Source: Clostridia bacterium
GTDB lineage: Bacteria > Bacillota_A > Clostridia > Oscillospirales > CAG-272
NCBI GenBank assembly: GCA_017652965.1
Contig: JAGBZZ010000051.1
Location: forward strand, 1-7,737
Reading direction: 5' to 3'
Length of the DNA stretch: 7,737 nt
In this document: in pieces, positions 1 to 4,746 of the stretch
Numbering within the stretch: position 1 is the first letter of the stretch
Layout of the letters: each line of letters starts with the position of its first letter
Made by a program: the position numbers and the translations under genes
The notes under the pieces: model-generated
Seen by the model: the letters and a program-made list of their open reading frames with translations, nothing else
Told to the model about the DNA's origin: nothing
The model's database searches: none

Positions 1-543
1 AGCCTTCTCGATGATGCGGAAGCCTTCCTTCAGGCAGGCCAGCTCGTTCTCGGACTTGATCTTGCGAAGCTCGACCATGATGTCGGAGCACTTCACGATC
101 TCAGCCTTCGGGAAAGCATCCTTCAGACCCTCGAAGATGGGCAGGGTGCAGTCGATATAGCTGCCGAGACCGATCTTGAGGTTCTCGCCCTTCACACCGA
201 TAGCCTTGAAGACGTCGGCAAAGGTGTCGGCCTTCAGCTCGGGATAAGCCGGGTCGGCAGACTCGCGGAACTCACGAAGGACAAAGATCTTCTCGATCTT
301 CGAGCGGTCAGCGGCGAAAATGGCAGACTCGGGGCCAACCATCAGGGCAGCCTCGCCGTTAGCCGAGATGGCAACACCGGCACGCTCGAACAGCGGCCAG
401 AAGCCACTGAAGTAACGGGCATTGGCATAGTCGGATTCGGTGGAGGAAACGACCATCACATCAAGGCCTCTGGCGCGGACAAGCGCGGCAGCCTTGGCGA
501 TTCTTTCCTTGTACTCGTAATCGGGAATGCAAATTCTAGGCAT
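1..543 (-). CDS. M24-family peptidase (Xaa-Pro dipeptidase/creatinase-like), N-terminal part, runs off window
   Basis: Partial gene read on the minus strand. It starts with ATG at 543-541, and the visible 181 codons stay open to the left edge, so the C-terminal half is missing. The start is supported by an AGGAG ribosome binding site (complement of 553-557) about 9 bases upstream. The visible part resembles the creatinase/aminopeptidase P N-terminal domain. It opens with a helix (residues 11-26), then a strand and a YFSGFWP segment (44-50) like the usual 'YLTGF' region. It ends in a linker, VELRKIKSENELACLKEGF (157-175), matching the family hallmark 'lR.iKs..Ei..ir.A' that precedes the metal-binding pita-bread domain. 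Full-length members are usually about 360-400 residues and cleave X-Pro dipeptides in the cytoplasm, but some relatives are creatinases or lack catalysis. The metal ligands lie outside the window, so activity cannot be judged. The gene is divergent from the AraC-type regulator. Confidence 0.85.
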   Translation of the reverse strand, partial: MPRICIPDYEYKERIAKAAALVRARGLDVMVVSSTESDYANARYFSGFWPLFERAGVAISANGEAALMVGPESAIFAADRSKIEKIFVLREFRESADPAYPELKADTFADVFKAIGVKGENLKIGLGSYIDCTLPIFEGLKDAFPKAEIVKCSDIMVELRKIKSENELACLKEGFRIIEKA

Positions 544-588
544 AATTTTACTCTCCTTTTTGAGATTTAAATTAGGGTTACTGCTTGT

Positions 589-617
589 AGTATAAAGCAT
601 CCGCGCGCGAATGTATT
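589..617 (-). promoter_or_regulatory. Putative promoter of the M24 peptidase gene with weak -35
   Basis: On the minus strand a good -10 box, TATACT (complement of 589-594), sits about 45 bases before the peptidase ATG. The hexamer 17 bases further upstream is AATACA (complement of 612-617), matching TTGACA at only 3 of 6 positions. The spacer contains a CGCGCGCG run (602-609). A good -10 with a poor -35 is compatible with activator dependence, but this is inference. Confidence 0.5.
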
Positions 618-635
618 TAGAAAAAAGAAACTCTT

Positions 636-686
636 TTTTGCACAATCGTAAATTTTTTGGCGAATTTCCAATTTCTTTTGCAAAAT
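636..686. repeat. Three similar 11-bp motifs at about 20-bp spacing, candidate regulator binding sites
   Basis: Plus-strand motifs TTTTGCACAAT (636-646), TTTTGGCGAAT (655-665) and TTTTGCAAAAT (676-686) share TTTTGNNNAAT. Their starts are 19 and 21 bp apart, close to two helical turns each, so they would lie on one face of the DNA. The last copy ends 3 bp before the -35 box of the araC-type gene, and its TTTTGCAAAA core is a perfect palindrome. Direct repeats about 21 bp apart next to a -35 box are a known arrangement for AraC-family regulators (for example araI1-araI2). Assigning these to the adjacent regulator is inference; the region is T-rich, so chance cannot be excluded. Confidence 0.4.
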
Positions 687-689
687 CCC

Positions 690-718
690 TTTACACCGTA
701 CGGCAAAAATGTTATACT
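690..718 (+). promoter_or_regulatory. Sigma-A-type promoter for the araC-like/CPBP operon
   Basis: The -35 box TTTACA (690-695) and -10 box TATACT (713-718) are separated by exactly 17 bp, each one mismatch from consensus. Transcription would start near 725, giving a short leader of about 25 bases that contains the ribosome binding site AAGGAGGG (736-743). The spacer carries the 8-bp palindrome CCGTACGG (696-703), a possible operator position. Confidence 0.75.
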
Positions 719-750
719 GAGGCCAAAGAGGTAAAAAGGAGGGATACGGT

Positions 751-1623
751 ATGCAGGAATGCTTGCACGCCTTTCGCACAGAGCTTAGTGTGACCAGGGT
801 CGCCAACATGCAATATTTTGAAATGCCGGAGGGCTACTCCTCACATCCCGACAGGCATCCGTTTTGTGAGCTGGTGTACGTTGACAGCGGAGAGATCACG
901 GTGGAAAGCCGCCATTTTTGCGGCCGCCTTTGCCAGAATGAGCTACTGATCCACCCGGCGGGGGAGGAGCATCGCCTGCGGTGCGATTCGGCCGCCCCCA
1001 ATATTATCATCATCGGCCTTGAGTGCATCGCCCCGCAGCTTGCCCCGTTTGCCTCATCTCCCACCGCCCTTTCGGCCGCCCTGCAGCGGATGCTGGTGGA
1101 GATCGTCAAGGAGGGGCGCAACGTCTTTCTGCCCCCCTACGATATCCCCAACCGCACCGATATGCAAAAGCGGGAGGTCTTTCCCTTTGGGGCTGATCAG
1201 CTGATCCGCAATCTTCTGGAGTGCTTTCTGATCAAGCTGATCCGTGAGCGGGAGGCCCCGCCGCTTGGTGAGGGCGAGCATGCCGCCGAGGATCTGCGGA
1301 CGGGTGAGATCCTGCGTTACCTTGAAAACAACTACTGCGAGCATATTACCCTTGAGGAGCTTTGCTTCCTTTTCGGTACCAATAAAACCACGCTGACCAA
1401 GGACTTTCGCCGTCTGACGGGGGATAGCGTTATGGGGCATCTTGCCCGCCTGCGCCTGCGCCGCGCCAAGGCGCTGCTCAGAGAGGGGAAGTGCAGCATC
1501 ACCGAGATCGCGGCACTCCTCAATTTCTCCTCGGTCCACTATTTCACGCGCTTCTTCCGCAAGCACGAAAACATGACACCGTCCGAGTATGCCGGTAGCA
1601 TCCGCGCCCGTTTTGAGGATTAA
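751..1623 (+). CDS. AraC-family transcriptional regulator with N-terminal cupin-like sensor domain
   Basis: A 290-residue DNA-binding regulator, typical in length for AraC proteins with one ligand-binding domain. Residues about 22-90 look like the AraC cupin-type sensing domain: HPFCELVYVDSGE (36-48) resembles the 'H.f.EL.yv.sG' signature, and LLIHPAGEEHRL (65-76) resembles the 'l.l..pg..H.' strand. Residues 184-290 form the two helix-turn-helix DNA-binding domain. HTH1 is around 199-221 (ITLEELCFLFGTNKTTLTKDF) and HTH2 around 249-270 (SITEIAALLNFSSVHYFTRFF), followed by the family's near-invariant 'tPseYr' region, here MTPSEYAGSIR (275-285). The start is set by AAGGAGGG seven bases before the ATG. 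It is followed after 19 bp by a CPBP membrane protein and is divergent from an M24 peptidase gene; control of both and of itself is plausible. The ligand is unknown. A sugar inducer is possible from family precedent, but no sugar gene is directly adjacent. Confidence 0.92.
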   Translation: MQECLHAFRTELSVTRVANMQYFEMPEGYSSHPDRHPFCELVYVDSGEITVESRHFCGRLCQNELLIHPAGEEHRLRCDSAAPNIIIIGLECIAPQLAPFASSPTALSAALQRMLVEIVKEGRNVFLPPYDIPNRTDMQKREVFPFGADQLIRNLLECFLIKLIREREAPPLGEGEHAAEDLRTGEILRYLENNYCEHITLEELCFLFGTNKTTLTKDFRRLTGDSVMGHLARLRLRRAKALLREGKCSITEIAALLNFSSVHYFTRFFRKHENMTPSEYAGSIRARFED

Positions 1624-1625
1624 AT

Positions 1626-1631
1626 GGGAGG
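1626..1631 (+). promoter_or_regulatory. Ribosome binding site that sets the start of the CPBP gene
   Basis: GGGAGG lies 11 bases before the ATG at 1643 and just after the stop of the regulator gene. It favours 1643 over an in-frame ATG at 1589, which would overlap the regulator by 35 bases and add 18 residues with no membrane-protein character. Confidence 0.6.
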
Positions 1632-1642
1632 TTTTCTTTACG

Positions 1643-2653
1643 ATGATTGACAGTGTGCCATCTGTGCCGTCGCCACTCACCCGCGCCGCGCGCTCCTGCA
1701 TTTCCCGCATGGGGCTTGCCTCGGTCGCCTTCTTTGCCGCCACCTACGCCACTCAGCTTTTGGTGATGGTGCTCGCAAAGGCCCTTGGCGCTGCCTCGGC
1801 CTTCGACGGGGTGTATGCCGCGTGGCTTCTTTCGATCGGCTCGATGTATCTTGTGGGGCTACCCGTCTTCCTGCTGATCCTGCGTCCGCTGGCCGCCACC
1901 CCGCCCGACCTGCGCCGCCTGCGCCCTCGCGAGTTTTTTGTCTTTTTCCTCGTCGCCTATGCCGTCGGCTATGCCTGCAACCTTGTGGCCACCCTGCTGG
2001 ATACCCTCCTTGGCACACTGATCGGCGCGACCTCCTCTGCCACGGCGGCGGATATGATCCTGGATGCTCCCCTCTGGCTTGTTATCGCCGTCCCCGTGAT
2101 CCTGGCACCGATCGTGGAGGAATACCTCTTCCGCCGTGTGCTGATCGACCGTCTGCTCCCCTATGGCCAGGGACTTTCCATCCTTGTATCGGCCATCCTT
2201 TTCTCGGTCTATCACGGCAACCTCGTCCAGTCGGTCTACACCCTGGCTATCGGCCTTTTGCTGGGCTATCTCTACACCTCTACCGGTCGCCTTTCCCATT
2301 GCATTTTTCTGCACATGCTGTATAACCTCCTCGGCACGGTGCCGCCCCTTTTGCTTATGCGCTACGTCGCCTCGCCCGAGGAGATCCTCGCATGGACGGA
2401 GGAGATGTTAGAAACGATGACCCCGCCGCCCGGGCTCATTTCGGCGTTTTTGGGGTACGGGGTCTATCTTCTCCTGGTCGGGGCACTGGTGATCCTTGGG
2501 ACGGTTCTGTGCCTTCTGAATATCCGCCGCGTGCGCCTTTTTGGCCCCGCCTGCATGATCCCGCGTGGTGAGCGGCGCTATCTCCTCCTCTCCTTCGGGG
2601 TGCTTGCCCTGGCGCTTGCCTTTATCGGCCTGCTTGTCCTTTCGTATCTCTAA
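1643..2653 (+). CDS. CPBP-family intramembrane metalloprotease (CAAX protease/bacteriocin-processing)
   Basis: A 336-residue polytopic membrane protein. Hydrophobic segments are near residues 24-48, 58-82, 97-128, 143-158, 176-192, 197-211, 218-240, 264-293 and 312-335. The three signature motifs of the CPBP (ABI/Rce1-type) family are intact in order: EEYLFRR (159-165, the EExxxR motif), FSVYH (187-191, FxxxH) and HMLYN (224-228, HxxxN). In Rce1-like proteases these glutamates, histidines and asparagine form the active site in the membrane. Bacterial members are linked to peptide maturation, bacteriocin self-immunity or anchoring of regulators, but most have no known substrate. The gene follows the AraC-type regulator by 19 bp with no terminator, so the two are probably co-transcribed. 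No bacteriocin precursor or transporter gene is visible nearby, so immunity is only a guess. Transcription probably ends at the hairpin starting at 2655. Confidence 0.9.
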   Translation: MIDSVPSVPSPLTRAARSCISRMGLASVAFFAATYATQLLVMVLAKALGAASAFDGVYAAWLLSIGSMYLVGLPVFLLILRPLAATPPDLRRLRPREFFVFFLVAYAVGYACNLVATLLDTLLGTLIGATSSATAADMILDAPLWLVIAVPVILAPIVEEYLFRRVLIDRLLPYGQGLSILVSAILFSVYHGNLVQSVYTLAIGLLLGYLYTSTGRLSHCIFLHMLYNLLGTVPPLLLMRYVASPEEILAWTEEMLETMTPPPGLISAFLGYGVYLLLVGALVILGTVLCLLNIRRVRLFGPACMIPRGERRYLLLSFGVLALALAFIGLLVLSYL

Positions 2654-2654
2654 C

Positions 2655-2709
2655 AAAAAAAGAGAGCATGATCCTCACGGCAAATGCGTGAGACTGCTCT
2701 CTTTTTCTT
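2655..2709. terminator. Bidirectional intrinsic terminator between convergent genes
   Basis: The outer stem pairs AAAAAGAGAGCA (2657-2668) with TGCTCTCTTTTT (2695-2706). An inner stem pairs CTCACG (2674-2679) with CGTGAG (2687-2692) around a 7-base loop. A T-run on the plus strand (2702-2706) and an A-run at the other end (2655-2661), which reads as T on the minus strand, let it work in both directions. It starts two bases after the CPBP stop and lies just beyond the cysE stop. Confidence 0.9.
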
Positions 2710-2722
2710 ATAGGGGCGCGGC

Positions 2723-3568
2723 TTACTGCGGCAGGGGCGGTGCGCCCTTTTTCTCGTTGGCGGGGCGGGTGACGATGGTCTCCCCGGCATCCAGCGAGTG
2801 GGTCAGCCATACGTTACCGCCTACCACACAGCCATCCCCGATCACGGTGCGGCCGCCAAGGATGGTGGCCCCTGCGTAGATGACCACGTGATTGCCGATA
2901 TCCGGGTGACGCTTGATGCCCTTGACAAGCGTGCCGTCGGGGCCCACCTCAAAGTTCTTGGCACCCAGGGTCACGTGCTGGTAAAGCGTCACGTGCTCGC
3001 CGATCGTGGTGGTCTCACCGATGACGACACCCGTACCGTGGTCGATAAAGAAGTAAGGGCCGACGGTGGCGCCGGGGTGAATGTCGATCCCGGTCTTCTC
3101 ATGGGCAAGCTCGGTCATCATGCGGGGCAGGATCGGCACCCCGCGTACAAAAAGGGCGTGCGCCAGGCGGAAGGTGCTGATGGCGGTAAAGGCGGGGTAG
3201 GAAAGCACGATCTCGTCGGTATTGCGCGCGGCGGGGTCACCCTCGTACGCCGCCGTGATGTCGGTCTTCAGGATGGCAAGGATGGAGGGAAGCTCGCCAA
3301 GAAAGCCGTTGACGATCTCCTCGGCATTCTCCTCCTCGGGCAGGACGAGCGAGAGGATGGAGTAAAGGGTAGCCTCGGCCGCCGCTAAGCGAGAGCGGCG
3401 CACGGTGGGCGAGTCGGCACAGCCGGCGCCGACGTAACGGGGGAACATGGCGGCCTGCAGCTGCTCCACCAGCGTGCGGACGCTTTCGCGCAGGCCGATG
3501 TAGGAGGGGCCGCAGTCGGCCGCCTCATAAAGCGCCTCGGCGGTGCTTTTCAAAAGATCACTGTTCAT
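2723..3568 (-). CDS. cysE: Serine O-acetyltransferase
   Basis: Makes O-acetyl-L-serine from serine and acetyl-CoA, the first step of cysteine synthesis in the cytoplasm. The protein has 281 residues. An alpha-helical N-terminal half (about 1-155) is followed by a left-handed beta-helix of hexapeptide repeats (about 160-265). The catalytic pair of the family is present with the usual 15-residue spacing: D162 in GIDIHPG (160-166) and H177 in FIDHGTG (174-180). H221 in the KRHP motif (219-222), part of the acetyl-CoA/serine site, is also conserved, as is VVIGETTTIG (181-190). The start is supported by GGAG five bases upstream; that site overlaps the cysK stop (TAAGGAG), so translation is probably coupled to cysK. 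The C-terminus ends ...APPLPQ, with no terminal isoleucine and no 'G.PA..V' tail of the E. coli-type enzyme, so classical binding to CysK is doubtful. The function is confident from the active-site residues. Confidence 0.95.
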   Translation of the reverse strand: MNSDLLKSTAEALYEAADCGPSYIGLRESVRTLVEQLQAAMFPRYVGAGCADSPTVRRSRLAAAEATLYSILSLVLPEEENAEEIVNGFLGELPSILAILKTDITAAYEGDPAARNTDEIVLSYPAFTAISTFRLAHALFVRGVPILPRMMTELAHEKTGIDIHPGATVGPYFFIDHGTGVVIGETTTIGEHVTLYQHVTLGAKNFEVGPDGTLVKGIKRHPDIGNHVVIYAGATILGGRTVIGDGCVVGGNVWLTHSLDAGETIVTRPANEKKGAPPLPQ

Positions 3569-3573
3569 ATCGT

Positions 3574-3580
3574 CTCCTTA
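3574..3580 (-). promoter_or_regulatory. Overlapping cysK stop codon and cysE ribosome binding site
   Basis: On the minus strand the stop codon TAA of cysK is directly continuous with GGAG (TAAGGAG), five bases before the cysE ATG. A ribosome ending cysK would stand on the cysE start region, which suggests translational coupling. Confidence 0.7.
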
Positions 3581-4531
3581 TTTCTTTTCCCAAAGGGCGG
3601 ATTCATAGTTGGCGTACAGGGTGGAAAGGTAGCGCTCGCCGGTGTCGGGCAGGATCACGGCCACCGTCTTACCGCGACATTCGGGCCGTGCTAAAAGCGC
3701 GGCGGCAGCGGCCAGTGCCGCCCCGCCCGAAAAGCCGACAAGCAGCCCCTCGGTACGTGCCAAAAGCGCGGCATGGCGGACGGCATCCTCCTCCTTGACT
3801 CCGATCACCTCGTCAAGGATGGCGGTATCCAGGGTCTTCGGGATAAAGCCGGCGCCGATCCCCTGCAGGCCGTGGGGGGCGGGTGTACCGCCGCTCAGAA
3901 CGGCCGAGGCGGCAGGCTCGACCCCTACCACGCGGATATTTGGGCACATCTCCTTCAGATACCGGCCGACCCCGCTGACAGTGCCGCCCGTGCCGACCCC
4001 GGCCACAAAAAGGTCAAGGCGCCCCTCGGTGTCCCGATAAAGCTCGGGGCCCGTGGTGCGGTAGTGGACGTCGGGATTGGCGGGGTTTTCAAACTGCCCG
4101 GGGATAAAGGCCCCCGGGATCTCTGCGGCCAGCTCCTCGGCACGGCGGATGGCACCCGCCATCCCCTCTGCCCCCGGTGTCAGCACAAGAGAGGCGCCGT
4201 AGGCGGCCATCAGGGCCCGCCGCTCCACCGACATGGTGTTGGGCATCACGATCACGGCGCGGTAGCCGCGCGCGGCGCAAAGGGCGCAAAGCCCGATGCC
4301 GGTATTGCCGGAGGTCGGCTCGATCACGGTGGCACCCGGCTTCAAAAGCCCCGCCTCCTCGGCCGCATCCAGCATGGCCATGGCAACGCGATCCTTGGCA
4401 GAGCCACCCGGGTTGGCGGCCTCGTGCTTGGCAAGGATCCGCCCCTCAAGAGAAAGGGCACGTGTAAAGCGGTCAAGCGCCACCGTGGGGGTCGCGCCGA
4501 TCAGCTCCTCAAGCCCGTTTGCAATTTTCAT
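3578..4531 (-). CDS. cysK: Cysteine synthase (O-acetylserine sulfhydrylase)
   Basis: A PLP enzyme that replaces the acetyl group of O-acetylserine with sulfide to give cysteine. The 317-residue length is normal. The PLP Schiff-base lysine is K46 in NPGGSAKDR (40-48). The substrate loop TSGNTG is at 73-78 and the PLP phosphate-binding loop GTGGT at 180-184. GFSGG (266-270) replaces the common GISSG; S268, equivalent to the serine that contacts the PLP ring nitrogen, is kept. The C-terminal region LPDTGERYLST (293-303) is typical of CysK. I place the start at ATG 4531, nine bases after GAGG (complement of 4541-4544); an adjacent TTG at 4534 is possible and would add one residue. It is the first gene of a two-gene unit with cysE nine bases downstream. 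Cystathionine beta-synthase-like or O-phosphoserine-using enzymes share the fold, but pairing with cysE supports CysK. Confidence 0.95.
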   Translation of the reverse strand: MKIANGLEELIGATPTVALDRFTRALSLEGRILAKHEAANPGGSAKDRVAMAMLDAAEEAGLLKPGATVIEPTSGNTGIGLCALCAARGYRAVIVMPNTMSVERRALMAAYGASLVLTPGAEGMAGAIRRAEELAAEIPGAFIPGQFENPANPDVHYRTTGPELYRDTEGRLDLFVAGVGTGGTVSGVGRYLKEMCPNIRVVGVEPAASAVLSGGTPAPHGLQGIGAGFIPKTLDTAILDEVIGVKEEDAVRHAALLARTEGLLVGFSGGAALAAAAALLARPECRGKTVAVILPDTGERYLSTLYANYESALWEKK

Positions 4532-4563
4532 CAAAGCTTACCTCGGTTCTGTACTTCTTTTTT

Positions 4564-4592
4564 ATTATAGCGCATGGCGGGCTGTTTGTCAA
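4564..4592 (-). promoter_or_regulatory. Perfect-consensus sigma-A promoter for cysK-cysE
   Basis: On the minus strand TTGACA (complement of 4587-4592) and TATAAT (complement of 4564-4569) are separated by exactly 17 bp, so both hexamers and the spacer match consensus. The start of transcription would be near 4557, giving a leader of only about 26 bases. That leaves no room for a T-box or riboswitch, so any control probably acts at initiation by a repressor. Confidence 0.88.
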
Positions 4593-4667
4593 TCACCGGA
4601 TGGAGCCACCGCAAAAAGACCTCCAATCGGCAGATTAGGCTTAAAATCGGTAATATCGGCTAAATCT

Positions 4668-4707
4668 CAATGGATTCATTGACACGGCACCGAGAAAATG
4701 CTACAAT
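4668..4707 (+). promoter_or_regulatory. Sigma-A promoter for the kinase-galT operon with an inverted repeat over the -35 box
   Basis: TTGACA (4679-4684) and TACAAT (4702-4707) are 17 bp apart; only one base of the -10 differs from consensus. Transcription would start near 4714. The inverted repeat TCAATG-GATT-CATTGA (4667-4682) has perfect 6-bp arms and overlaps the -35 box, a typical repressor site position. Which regulator would bind is unknown. Confidence 0.78.
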
Positions 4708-4746
4708 ACGAGGTGATAAATACTCTTTTGGAAAGGAACGATCGCT

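Noticed and set aside
602..609. CGCGCGCG run as a possible Z-DNA element
   Set aside because: Only eight bases long, too short to claim; mentioned only as part of a promoter spacer.
611..793. Small plus-strand open frame of 60 codons before the regulator, as a possible leader peptide
   Set aside because: It starts upstream of the mapped-by-sequence promoter (690-718), so it would not be on that transcript, and it has no ribosome binding site.
1589..1642. Upstream ATG extending the CPBP protein by 18 residues
   Set aside because: No ribosome binding site and a 35-base overlap with the regulator gene; the ATG at 1643 has GGGAGG before it.
1054..1743. 229-codon open frame antisense to the AraC-type gene
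   Set aside because: Crosses the boundary between two well-supported genes and has no family features.
2798..3388. 196-codon open frame antisense to cysE
   Set aside because: Shadow of the hexapeptide-repeat gene; no start signal or domain.
4532..4560. Possible T-box or SAM riboswitch before cysK
   Set aside because: The consensus promoter leaves only about 26 bases of leader, with no conserved riboswitch elements.
3773..4570. 265-codon open frame antisense to cysK
   Set aside because: Shadow of cysK, biased to G, H, K and R, and its end runs through the cysK promoter.
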